Source: Paenibacillus marchantiae (GTDB lineage Bacteria > Bacillota > Bacilli > Paenibacillales > Paenibacillaceae). From it: a stretch of DNA of 64,000 bases. Under the pieces are notes generated by a model. The model searched no databases, was not told where the DNA came from, and saw nothing but the letters and a program-made list of their open reading frames with translations. Positions within the stretch are counted from its first letter, which is position 1. The number at the start of each line of letters is the position of its first letter. The position numbers and the translations under genes are program-made. The stretch lies in assembly GCF_028771845.1 (NCBI RefSeq), contig NZ_CP118270.1:6138001-6202000 (forward strand). Reading direction: 5' to 3'. Of the stretch, positions 45,179 through 53,298 are shown in pieces.

Positions 45179-45844
45179 ATGCCAAGGAATCCGAGTTTCA
45201 ATGAACAGGTAACTCTTCGCACTGACTTACCATTAGAGACTTTTTACAATAAATATGTACAACCTACAATATCCGATTATCTAAGTCAATTCATTAAAGA
45301 ATTATTATCATATCTGGAATTTCAAATTCTATGCGAAATACCTACTGAACATATACTAGAAGACTATGAATTAAATCGAATCTTAAAACAAGCAATAGAA
45401 AAGAAAATACAAAAAAAATATTTTGATTATTTTTTATTTCAAGAACTCAAAAATTTCACTATTTTTAATATCAATCAAGACTATCATCGATTAACAAATA
45501 TTAATAATAATTTTGAAAAGACAATTTTTCATCATTCATATTGTCTTGATTTATTGAATCGAGTAGAAAATGATAAAATACAATCAAAATTACTTATTTG
45601 TAACCAACAAACAGATACCTTATCTTTTATTCGAAAAAAAATTAAATTGAATAAAAATTATAGTTACTCAATAAACTTTAAACATTTTTCAATCTCACCA
45701 TTTCGAAAAGTGAAATTAAGTGATAAGAATAAAATTGCGGCAATTAATAACCATTCATTAGATATTAACAAATATGATGATGATTTAATTTATCTTGAGA
45801 TATCTCAAATGAGATTATTAATTAAAGAGTTAATTGATGCTTAA
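45179..45844 (+). CDS. AT-rich hypothetical protein next to the sigma-like gene
   Basis: The 221-residue protein starts MPRNPSFNEQVTLRTDLPLE after AAAGGAG. It is very rich in Asn, Ile, Lys, Tyr and Phe, basic in its second half, and has no cysteine pattern or membrane segment. The base composition is even more AT-rich than its neighbours, suggesting separate transfer. It is 100 nt downstream of the sigma-like gene on the same strand. I do not recognise the family. Confidence 0.6.
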   Translation: MPRNPSFNEQVTLRTDLPLETFYNKYVQPTISDYLSQFIKELLSYLEFQILCEIPTEHILEDYELNRILKQAIEKKIQKKYFDYFLFQELKNFTIFNINQDYHRLTNINNNFEKTIFHHSYCLDLLNRVENDKIQSKLLICNQQTDTLSFIRKKIKLNKNYSYSINFKHFSISPFRKVKLSDKNKIAAINNHSLDINKYDDDLIYLEISQMRLLIKELIDA

Positions 45845-46198
45845 GCAAGCAACTTTAATAGAAAGATAATCTATAATTTTCATTTCGAAAAGTTTAAATT
45901 ATAGAAATATAAAAATAGGTCAGCAATAACTATTCTGTTCCTTTACAATCGTCAAGGATAGATACCTTCTTACAATACCTTATTACAATTACAGGTGCAG
46001 GGCCTCTCATATATTAAGCCTTGCACCTGTATAAAAATTTTCCGTATTATGTATTTTAAATATAGTGATTAGAATAACTTATTGTGAATAGTTTGGGTAT
46101 TTGAACGAGTTAATGAGGATTAAGTTTCATAAAGAAAATATATATGAAGACCTAAATATGAGTTGATTTAGTCTGAGTATTAAAGCGAGGTCTCTCAA
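45845..46198. other. Intergenic region, nothing recognised
   Basis: AT-rich sequence with one loose dyad near 45995-46030 (GTGCAGGGCC...AAGCCTTGCACCTGT, where CAGGTGCAGG mirrors CCTTGCACCTG). This could end transcription of the preceding gene. No open frame is convincing. Confidence 0.4.
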
Positions 46199-46600
46199 AT
46201 GAATTTTTCAGTTGTAAAATCAAAACATGATTTCGTAGTTCAACACTTTAATCATTTCTATTTAATAGAGCATAACTGGAATGATTGGTGGGAATACGAA
46301 ACGATGTACACTTTATGTTATGTAAACTCAGTTGGTGAAGAATATTCTATTGGGAGTGTTAAAATTGGTGAGTAGCATATGGATAAGAAACAATGAAGAC
46401 CTAATATCCCTACTAATTTTGAGCGACTTAATGATTCATTCTTCTCATTTGGTCAAGATGTCTCTTACTATGCTTTACTCAATAGTTATGGTGATGATTT
46501 CCGTCAAGAAGTTCTAAAGGCTTTAAAATGATATGGCTTTATTACCGGAAGTATTTGAAAAGGCAAAAGACTCAGAGAATGGTATTCTACATTTTTCCAG
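46199..46600 (+). pseudogene. N-terminal remnant of an AAA-family ATPase/phage-type protein
   Basis: The frame begins MNFSVVKSKHDFVVQHFNHF after a CGAGGT site and runs through WNDWWEYETMYTLCYVNSVG to two in-frame stops around MDKKQ, then RPNIPTNFERLNDSFFSFGQ and, after a frameshift, NDMALLPEVFEKAKDSE. The reconstructed protein looks like the N-terminus of a large island-borne ATPase family that I know only by pattern. Two stops and a frameshift mean it is dead. Confidence 0.55.
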
Positions 46601-46609
46601 TCATAGTTA

Positions 46610-46794
46610 TTATCTGTTCCCCAGGTTATCCATAATTTCGACTTTAACCACACCTAATATCTTCATAAATTGTTCGGACCCACTCTCAAGCGCAATGACT
46701 ATAGCTTTGCCAACTGGCTCATTTCGTTTCCAAATGCCCGTACCACATTTGAAGCTTTAGCGACATCTACACCAACAACAGGTTCCGTGTTCAT
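46610..46794 (-). mobile_element. IS110-family transposase N-terminal fragment
   Basis: Minus strand: MNTEPVVGVDVAKASNVVRA, then after a frameshift KRNEPVGKAIVIALESGSEQ and FMKILGVVKVE. The opening VVGVDVAK, the aspartate of the RuvC-like DEDD site, followed by F-x-RNEPxGK is typical of IS110 transposases. Only about 60 of ~400 codons remain, with a frameshift. It abuts the AAA remnant. Confidence 0.7.
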
Positions 46795-46892
46795 GCTTAT
46801 TATCTTCGTTTCGCCGCTCCTTTCCATGATGGTTAAAACCATAGCATCACTTATTATAAGGGATCAACTGCCCCTACCAGCCCAAATTTATA

Positions 46893-47681
46893 CTAGATTC
46901 TTATTTTTTCACTAAGAGTCTGTATATAATTATGTTCTTTATGAATCTCCATTAAATAATATCTTAGATCAATTTCTGACGTTTTGCGAAATTGACTTAT
47001 TTCAGATTTTTTAATGAATCCTCTTGCTACAAATTCATTTAATTTAGTGTAATCAATATTTCCAACACTCTTTAAAGCCTGATCTCCAATTTCTCTATAT
47101 ACATCAATGGTAGAAATTTGGGGCCTTGGCTTTATGACATTCAGTTTCCCAAAAGAAAGTTTAACATTCTCCTCTTTCTTACGTAACATCTCCAATAAGG
47201 TCTGCTTTTTTATCAAATTCCATTGAATCAATTTATTTTCATGTGCATGCTTTAAAGATTTCCATGAGCGTACACGTTCTAAAATAACCAACTGTTCAAA
47301 ATCAGTTGGGTCAGGTTCAGTTATTTCGTGATGATGGCTCCCAACAAATACAAATCTTAAATATGGAGTACTTGGGATAATAAACTTAAGAAGTCTTATT
47401 TGTTCTGCTTCCGTAAGACTATTCCAATTTACTTTCAGTACCAAATGAAGAATTCCATGATTCTCTAGAATCTCATAGATCGATGTGAAATCCGTATTAT
47501 ATTTTCTAGTTGCTATAAACTTACCTACTACTCCGTGTGTCTTCCACTCAATTCTCTTGCTGTTTGTATTCTCTTGATAACTACGAATAGAAGTCTTCAA
47601 TACATCTAGTTGGAACTCCATATTTTTCATTTCATGATACGATCCATTACCGACAAACTCTCTTAAATCCCTATAATCCAT
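46893..47681 (-). CDS. Hypothetical protein divergent from the RHH gene
   Basis: The 262-residue protein starts MDYRDLREFVGNGSYHEMKN after GGGGGG; a longer start at 47726 lacks a ribosome site. It shows LKVNWNSLTEAEQIRLLKFI and PYLRFVFVGSHHHEITEPDP, an alpha/beta segment with three consecutive histidines. A basic KPRPQISTIDVY stretch and a helical tail follow. No known family. It shares an intergenic operator-like region with the RHH regulator and so may be its regulatory target. Confidence 0.6.
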   Translation of the reverse strand: MDYRDLREFVGNGSYHEMKNMEFQLDVLKTSIRSYQENTNSKRIEWKTHGVVGKFIATRKYNTDFTSIYEILENHGILHLVLKVNWNSLTEAEQIRLLKFIIPSTPYLRFVFVGSHHHEITEPDPTDFEQLVILERVRSWKSLKHAHENKLIQWNLIKKQTLLEMLRKKEENVKLSFGKLNVIKPRPQISTIDVYREIGDQALKSVGNIDYTKLNEFVARGFIKKSEISQFRKTSEIDLRYYLMEIHKEHNYIQTLSEKIRI

Positions 47682-47741
47682 AACGCATCCCCCCATTAAA
47701 GCATCTAATGATAGGATATCCATCAAGAAGAACTAAAAATC

Positions 47742-47790
47742 AATTTGTAATACATTTTGTGATACAAAAACAATACATTTCGTGTTATAC
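47742..47790. promoter_or_regulatory. Repeated operator-like sites upstream of the RHH gene
   Basis: AATACATTTTGTGATAC (47749-47765) and AATACATTTCGTGTTATAC (47772-47790) lie 23 bp apart in direct orientation. The first is part of a dyad TTTGTAATACA/TGTGATACAAA. A related inverted site (AATGTATTACAATTTGTG) lies at about 48121-48138, before the next gene. This spacing suits an RHH repressor. Confidence 0.6.
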
Positions 47791-47837
47791 AATTCATTCA
47801 CCTCTTACTCCTATACTGTAATTAGAGGTGATGCTCA

Positions 47838-48044
47838 TTGAGTCTGGATGATTTTATAATAACGCCTAAAGAAGATAAATCTGTTACACTCACTATTCGA
47901 ATAGAAAAATCAACCCAGGAACAATTTGATATACTTGCTCAAAAGAGCAATCGCTCACGCAATGAACTGATCAATATGGCACTTGAATACGCTTTGAAAA
48001 ATGCTAAGTTTATTCAAACCACAGACGAAAAAAAAAGTAATTAA
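47838..48044 (+). CDS. Ribbon-helix-helix DNA-binding protein
   Basis: The 68-residue protein has the MetJ/Arc-type fold: a strand TLTIRIEKSTQEQFDILAQK followed by SNRSRNELINMALEYALKNA. It starts with TTG 7 nt after AGAGGTGAT. It ends before a clear terminator, so it is monocistronic. It most likely binds the repeats just upstream and represses its own promoter, the divergent gene and perhaps the tniQ operon. Confidence 0.8.
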   Translation: MSLDDFIITPKEDKSVTLTIRIEKSTQEQFDILAQKSNRSRNELINMALEYALKNAKFIQTTDEKKSN

Positions 48045-48046
48045 CT

Positions 48047-48097
48047 AATGGATGTATTCTTTTTGGTGAAAACCATAAGAATACATCCATTTTCTTT
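48047..48097 (+). terminator. Terminator of the RHH gene
   Basis: AATGGATGTATTCTT pairs perfectly with AAGAATACATCCATT, followed by TTCTTTTCC. Confidence 0.85.
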
Positions 48098-48187
48098 TCC
48101 GAATACTATTTTGTCATTTAAATGTATTACAATTTGTGTTCATGTCTACACTTACTATAAAACACAATCAAAAAGGAGCGTCGTAAT

Positions 48188-48520
48188 ATGGAAAACAGAG
48201 ACAGAACAGATCTTCAACATATTTCTGGTACCATCACGCTTCAAGGAATTCTCGTAGTGGATAAATATTATTCATGCCGGCATGCTGTACTCAATCAATG
48301 GTTTTCTCCAGAGAATAATATGGAAATCATTCCACTGCTTTACGAGCCGATCGAGTCGACTCTCTACTATCATTGTACAGAAACAGATCACTTGTGTTTG
48401 CTTTACCCTCTACACCCTCAAAAACATCTTTCTCATGAAGAGATACGTATCTACCATACCAAACTGAACCACCTTAGAACTACTTTCAAGCATTTAAAAG
48501 AAGACACCGAGGAGGTCTAA
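48188..48520 (+). CDS. Small hypothetical protein in front of tniQ
   Basis: The 110-residue protein MENRDRTDLQHISGTITLQG reads on through YYSCRHAVLNQWFSPENN and LYYHCTETDHLCLLYPLHPQ, with several Cys and His residues that might bind zinc. It has an AAAAAGGAGC ribosome site and ends 2 nt before tniQ, so the two form an operon. I do not recognise the family; a transposition accessory role is inferred from position. Confidence 0.6.
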   Translation: MENRDRTDLQHISGTITLQGILVVDKYYSCRHAVLNQWFSPENNMEIIPLLYEPIESTLYYHCTETDHLCLLYPLHPQKHLSHEEIRIYHTKLNHLRTTFKHLKEDTEEV

Positions 48521-48522
48521 AT

Positions 48523-49872
48523 ATGGTTATCTATTTAGATGATACCTGTAAGGTGCCATACACAGTAAGTAGATTATACGCGCTTAAACCAGAAGGACTC
48601 CAAACAGGACTAACAGAAGGAATTGTTAGTTATATTACGCGGTTAGCTGCTGCTCATCATATATGTATGGGAGATTTAATTAAGGATATTATCTCTTCTC
48701 AACTCGAGAGAGAGTATCTACAAAATGATATTTCTCGAGGAGGAAGTAGATTCTATCAACGAGCAAAATCATTAAATGGCGTTGGTCTTCACACTAAAAG
48801 CATAGTAGACATCTTGTCTACGTTAACGACTGTAGATAAGCTTGAAAATCTCACTTTGCTACCCTGGGAAGAGGTTATATGTGATAAATACTTGTTCAAA
48901 CCTTCAAAAGCATGGTGCACACAGTGTTATTATGAATGGAACGCAGAAGGAAAGCCGCTTTATGAACCACTTTTGTGGTCATTAAAAGATGTATCCTATT
49001 GCCCAATCCACAACTCCCTCTTATCTTCGCAATGCCCAAACGCAGATTGTAAAAAAGAGATCGCTCCCTTAGGTAGATGCTCTGTAGTTGGATTTTGTCC
49101 TCACTGTTTTACCTGGCTTGGGAAGCTCACTATTAACTACAGATTACCAAATCGAGATGAGCTCAGGAGTTCTATTACCATGTATCGTTTAATTTCTCAA
49201 ACCGAGAGAACAAAAGAATTCAACATTCACAGAAGTAATATCCATAAGAGTTTTCAATTTTTACTTCGCTTCACCAGTGGGAATGCAGCTCGATTAGCCA
49301 ATTTCCTTCAGATGCATCCAACTACGATTTGGCAGTACTGTCATGGTAAGTTTATCCCTCCTCTCTCCACGATGCTACGTATCTGCAAACAACTAGATAT
49401 CGATTTGATCGATTTTCTCTCAGGGAATATTTCTACAATAAGTTTAGATTTTTCTATACCTGTATCATCTAACAAACGATTAAGTACTTACAACGCACCT
49501 AATTACGACATCATAGCGAGTAAACTCCATCATTACACCAAGTGTGACCCTCCTGTTTCATTATCCACCGTTTCAAAACAGATGAATTACTCTATTAAAT
49601 CAATCAAAAAGAATTTCCCGATAGTCGCTGAAGAGATCAAAAATAGATTCAAGAATGACAAACTAAAGAACAAGAGAATAACAGCTAGAACTACCCATAA
49701 TGACATTGTAAGAACGATTAGCGTTTTAAGAAGCAATGGAATCTATCCCAATAGACGTAATATAGAGAGATGTCTAAATCGAAAAGGTCTGTTATTAAGA
49801 ACGGAATATAAGGAAATTTGGAAAAAGCATGTTCACAATACCTCCGATACAAAAGTTGTTAATGTCAATTAA
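48523..49872 (+). CDS. tniQ: TniQ/TnsD-family transposition target-selection protein
   Basis: The 449-residue protein has the TniQ zinc signature: WCTQCYYEW near residue 127, YCPIHNSLLSSQCPNADCKK near 155, then GRCSVVGFCPHCFTWLG. Two further DNA-binding parts follow: an Xre-like helix-turn-helix ARLANFLQMHPTTIWQYCHG near 255, and TnsD-like tail repeats ending IYPNRRNIERCLNRKGLLLR. TniQ/TnsD proteins choose the target of Tn7-like transposons. Its ATG follows GAGGAGG closely. No TnsB or TnsC gene is found in the window, so it is an orphan or part of a decayed element. Confidence 0.85.
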   Translation: MVIYLDDTCKVPYTVSRLYALKPEGLQTGLTEGIVSYITRLAAAHHICMGDLIKDIISSQLEREYLQNDISRGGSRFYQRAKSLNGVGLHTKSIVDILSTLTTVDKLENLTLLPWEEVICDKYLFKPSKAWCTQCYYEWNAEGKPLYEPLLWSLKDVSYCPIHNSLLSSQCPNADCKKEIAPLGRCSVVGFCPHCFTWLGKLTINYRLPNRDELRSSITMYRLISQTERTKEFNIHRSNIHKSFQFLLRFTSGNAARLANFLQMHPTTIWQYCHGKFIPPLSTMLRICKQLDIDLIDFLSGNISTISLDFSIPVSSNKRLSTYNAPNYDIIASKLHHYTKCDPPVSLSTVSKQMNYSIKSIKKNFPIVAEEIKNRFKNDKLKNKRITARTTHNDIVRTISVLRSNGIYPNRRNIERCLNRKGLLLRTEYKEIWKKHVHNTSDTKVVNVN

Positions 49873-49965
49873 AAACATAGTTTTCAAAATAAATTTTGCA
49901 CAATGGGTATAAACCATGAAATATTGACAATAATACAAACCAAAATTATAGGGGAGGCCTTTTTT

Positions 49966-50715
49966 GTGTTGACTCCAGAAGAATACGAGCAGTGGTTAAT
50001 CACTAATGATGTGCAATTAAATGCTAGAAATTTAATCAGTCGAATTCGATCAGGACAGCCCTCACGCCTTGTTTCGAGTTCCATGAAAAATGTAACCGGT
50101 CGATATCCTAGCCAGAAAATGAATCTCTCATTACAGTATGAAAGTCATACGTTGGAGTTACCTTACATTTATTCTATTGAGCACCATGACCCTGTTTTAG
50201 AATTTTATGATCAACCCAATAAAATCTTACTTAGCTACATCAGCTCTGTACAAGGAAAATAAAAAAGGAAATCTTTTTTCTATACGCCTGACTTCTTTGT
50301 CATTGAAGATGATAGTGCAAAGTGGGTAGAATGCAAGACAGAAGAGGAACTACATGCGCTTCATGCAAAAGATCCAGCAAGATACTATCTTGATAGTGAG
50401 GGGAATTGGAGATGCCCTCCTGGGGAGGAGTACGCTAAACAGTTCAATCTTCGTTTCGAAGTGTTTAGTTCAAAACGAATAAATGTAGTGTTCCATAGAA
50501 ATCTTGTTTTTCTCTCTGCTTATTAAAAAAATGTGATTGATATGGATCAGGAATTGTCTGGTAAGTTGTTTGCGCATATTGAAGGAAATGAAGGTCTAAC
50601 ACTTCAAGAACTAATATCAATAGCTGGTGATTTTAAAATCTCATCAGATTTAATATATTTAATGATTACTTCAAAGAAAATTTTATGGGGCAAATACGAA
50701 GATACCCCTCATTAA
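49966..50715 (+). pseudogene. TnsA-like endonuclease with two in-frame TAA codons
   Basis: A single frame from GTG 49966 reads LTPEEYEQWLITNDVQLNAR, YPSQKMNLSLQYESHTLELP, EHHDPVLEFYDQP, a TAA at 50260, then FFYTPDFFVIEDDSAKWVEC and K, a second TAA at 50524, and a C-terminal winged helix LTLQELISIAGDFKISSDLI. E...PDF...ECK is the PD-(D/E)xK core of TnsA, and the tail matches the TnsA C-terminal domain that contacts TnsC. The frame is otherwise intact over about 250 codons. GGGGAGG precedes the start. Either it is a young pseudogene or the ochres are read through. Confidence 0.7.
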
Positions 50716-50972
50716 ATCGACCAACCTTATCCTTACCATTAATTACACATGAAGCAATAAAGGAAAAAATGTATTTCTTTTGTTTATCGTCATGATGCGC
50801 ACCTAAGCGTTTTATATATGTCGAATTTGTTATAACCTTATCAATTGTTCTCGGATACAAATTTATGATCGATTTCCCATAAATGTGTATTCACCAGTTC
50901 TAGTATTTGGAATAAAAAAAAGGAAGTTCCTAATTCGGTTCTCCCTATTTTTATTCCTTAACAAATTTTTAT
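50716..50972. other. Gap between the TnsA-like gene and the zinc protein
   Basis: The plus strand briefly reads LNRPTLSLPLITHEAIKEKM in another frame (50705-50765), perhaps the truncated start of the next transposition gene. A weak hairpin near 50918-50955 (AAAAAAAGGAAG...TTTTTATTCC) may end the minus-strand operon. Confidence 0.4.
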
Positions 50973-51245
50973 TTATTGCTTATTGCATTTGGAAGAGACC
51001 TCTATAATCTCAAAGTCATTAAGAACGTTCTCGGGATATTCCCAAACTTCACCTTTTATTTCTATAATATTTTCGCATAAATAACATTCTACGGATGTTA
51101 GGAATTCATATTGCGTCTCTGTTCCCATTTCTCTTTCGTCAGATCCTACTTCTTCAAGGTCTACATCTAATTCAATATATATACTTTCTTTGCAACAAGG
51201 GCATATTATTTCTACATCTGATTTTGAGAACTTTTCAAGACTCAT
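50973..51245 (-). CDS. Small zinc-ribbon-like protein, last gene of the DprA operon
   Basis: The 90-residue acidic protein MSLEKFSKSDVEIICPCCKE has CPCC near residue 15 and CYLC near residue 54, a four-cysteine zinc ribbon split by an acidic stretch. GGGGAGAGG precedes the ATG. It lies 15 nt after the HAD gene and should be co-transcribed. Function unknown. Confidence 0.65.
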   Translation of the reverse strand: MSLEKFSKSDVEIICPCCKESIYIELDVDLEEVGSDEREMGTETQYEFLTSVECYLCENIIEIKGEVWEYPENVLNDFEIIEVSSKCNKQ

Positions 51246-51260
51246 ATTTAATCCTCTCCC

Positions 51261-51764
51261 CTAATAGCGTTTTATGATGTATTCTTCGAATTCTTTTACC
51301 GTATAAAATGAATAGTCTGGGTTTTCCTTTAGAATAGAAGAATAATTATCTATACCCCATAGCGCTGCCCCAGCCTTAACTCCTGCCGCCTTCGATGCTT
51401 GTATATCTCTAGGATCATCGCCTATCGAAAGAATATCCTCTTTAGCTATTCCTAACTTTTCTACTGCCAATATGATAGGGTCAGGATAAGGCTTTCTCCT
51501 GGATGTATCATGATAGCAAACTGTAATTGGTATATCCCATGCCAAGTGACTAATTACTCTTTTACAGTAAGGAGTAGGGCTTGAAGTAACAATTGCATGT
51601 GGTATCTGCTTCGAAGAAAGGATTTCAAATATTTTATCAATCCCTTCATAAGGACGAAGAAAAGGGATCATACTGTAAACCTCTTTCCAATTTCTAGACC
51701 GACGCATTGATTCCGCTGCCATAGAATCAATCAATGTTTGATCCAGGTCGAATATTATCGCCAT
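51261..51764 (-). CDS. HAD-family hydrolase
   Basis: The 167-residue protein has HAD motif I DLDQTLIDS at residue 6, motif II VTSSPTPY near 60, a lysine in RRKPYPDP near 92, and motif III SIGDDPRDIQASKAAG near 113. It is a phosphoglycolate-phosphatase-like HAD with a small cap. It lies 10 nt after dprA in a four-gene operon. It may remove a phosphate from a product of the phosphoribosyltransferase; this is inference from the gene pairing. Confidence 0.85.
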   Translation of the reverse strand: MAIIFDLDQTLIDSMAAESMRRSRNWKEVYSMIPFLRPYEGIDKIFEILSSKQIPHAIVTSSPTPYCKRVISHLAWDIPITVCYHDTSRRKPYPDPIILAVEKLGIAKEDILSIGDDPRDIQASKAAGVKAGAALWGIDNYSSILKENPDYSFYTVKEFEEYIIKRY

Positions 51765-51774
51765 ACGCGCCCCC

Positions 51775-52764
51775 CTAAAATTCTAATTCTGTCTGCACGA
51801 TATCCTTTTTCTTTAATTTATTCCTTTTTATCACTGACTCTTCCCTTAACTCACTCAATCCCTCCATACTTCCAATGAAATCTTCCATATCCTCAATTGA
51901 AAATAGAGGTACTGCTTTCTCTTCGTTGATTAAGTATTGATTTCCATTTGACTTAGGATTATTAATGATAAATTTCTGTGGATGGCTCAAAACACCTAAT
52001 GGTTTCTGTTGGCTTAAACAGAACTTTACTGTGTGCATTGTGCCACCTTTTATATCAGTTTCTATCACTACTACTGCCGCACTTAATCCCGCCTGGAGTC
52101 GATCCCTTTCAACAAAGAAATTCGACCTTGCTCTTACTGTCGGGCTGTACTCACTAATCAAACATCCATTATTGTCTAATATACGCCTAGCTAATTCCTT
52201 ATTTTTTGCAGGATATATTGGAGTGTCTAATCCTTGAGCTAGTACTGCGACTGTTCTCCCATTCTCTTCTAAACACCCTATATGACCAGCTGTATCAATT
52301 CCTAATGCCAACCCACTAACTACACTGAGTCCTTTTTTTGTAAAATAACCTGCAAACCTCTTTGCACATATCTCACCATACTCGGAAGGGGATCTAGTAC
52401 CTATAATGGCCACGCTTAACTCATCATGAAGTACCTCTTCATTCCCCTTCACAAACAAAACCACTGGCCTATCCGGAATTATTTTTAGTCTTTTAGGGAA
52501 TTTATGATCGTTTATTCCAAAGATTTTAATCCCATATTTATTTGAATAGTCTACAATTCTCTCCGCCTGATCAAACGCATTTTCTAATGCAAGAAATTCT
52601 GGCTTTTGAAAGCGAGATATTTCTTTATGGATACTACTTAGATAATCGTGTAGTTCTTTCTTTGTGCTCGGATGTGATTCAATTAACGAAAGTATTGATG
52701 CAACCGTGCCTCTGCCAACTCCCTTCAAATTAAGAAGAGCAAGTAGTTGAACAACATCTAACAT
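51775..52764 (-). CDS. DprA/Smf-like Rossmann-fold protein
   Basis: The 329-residue protein has an N-terminal helical SAM-like part (ALLNLKGVGRGTVASIL) and a DprA Rossmann domain: SVAIIGTRSPSEYGEICAKR, VSGLALGIDTAGHIGCLEEN, VLAQGLDTPIYPAKNKELAR and IKGGTMHTVKFCLSQQKPLG. It lacks the C-terminal DML1-like helix of chromosomal DprA. Paired with a phosphoribosyltransferase it matches, to my recollection, a reported antiphage pair (DprA-PPRT), not the competence protein. It starts 3 nt after the phosphoribosyltransferase gene. Confidence 0.82.
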   Translation of the reverse strand: MLDVVQLLALLNLKGVGRGTVASILSLIESHPSTKKELHDYLSSIHKEISRFQKPEFLALENAFDQAERIVDYSNKYGIKIFGINDHKFPKRLKIIPDRPVVLFVKGNEEVLHDELSVAIIGTRSPSEYGEICAKRFAGYFTKKGLSVVSGLALGIDTAGHIGCLEENGRTVAVLAQGLDTPIYPAKNKELARRILDNNGCLISEYSPTVRARSNFFVERDRLQAGLSAAVVVIETDIKGGTMHTVKFCLSQQKPLGVLSHPQKFIINNPKSNGNQYLINEEKAVPLFSIEDMEDFIGSMEGLSELREESVIKRNKLKKKDIVQTELEF

Positions 52765-52767
52765 GAA

Positions 52768-53298
52768 CTATCCCTCCGTTCTACCAAACGCCAGGCACTG
52801 CACCTCCCTTGCTCCGGCCCGCAGTAAAAGTTCCCTACAAGCATAAAGAGAGTTACCTGATGTTGTAATATCATCTAATAATAACACTTCTTTGTCCATT
52901 ATGAGTTCACGATCTATGACATTGATAGAATTTCTATGTATATCAATACTTCTTGGTCCTCCATGTGCTAATTTTTGTATAATTGTATGTCTTTTCAAGC
53001 AACTTGTAGCGTCAATTCGCTTACTAGATGAAACTAATTTTTTGGCTATTCTGTATACACCTCCACCAACTTTATTTGGATCATGTGAAGGTACTACTGC
53101 TAAAGAAACATTTAGATCCACAAGCGGTTCAAGCCAATTGTATATTTTATCAATTGCAATATCTTTATCGTTCTTTAGATCAAGTAGAAAACGTGAATTA
53201 TCATCAAAATTTGGGTTGGAACCTCCTCGGTATGGATGATAAGATACAGCCGTCAAAATTAACTCTGGTTGATTAAACTCCAAGTTTTTCATGATCAT
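52768..53298 (-). CDS. ComF-like phosphoribosyltransferase
   Basis: The 176-residue protein has the PRPP-binding loop VLLLDDITTSGNSLYACREL near residues 137-156 and the ComF-like HTIIQKLAHGGPRSI segment near 105. It lacks the N-terminal cysteine finger of true ComF. AAGGGGTG lies just before the first ATG. It is the first gene of the operon PRTase-DprA-HAD-zinc protein. It probably moves a ribosyl-phosphate onto or off a base or nucleotide signal. Confidence 0.8.
   Translation of the reverse strand: MIMKNLEFNQPELILTAVSYHPYRGGSNPNFDDNSRFLLDLKNDKDIAIDKIYNWLEPLVDLNVSLAVVPSHDPNKVGGGVYRIAKKLVSSSKRIDATSCLKRHTIIQKLAHGGPRSIDIHRNSINVIDRELIMDKEVLLLDDITTSGNSLYACRELLLRAGAREVQCLAFGRTEG

Noticed and set aside
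51775-52764. Chromosomal competence dprA
   Set aside because: The normal dprA lies by topA/rnhB; this copy is in an accessory operon with a phosphoribosyltransferase and a HAD gene, and comEC is broken here.
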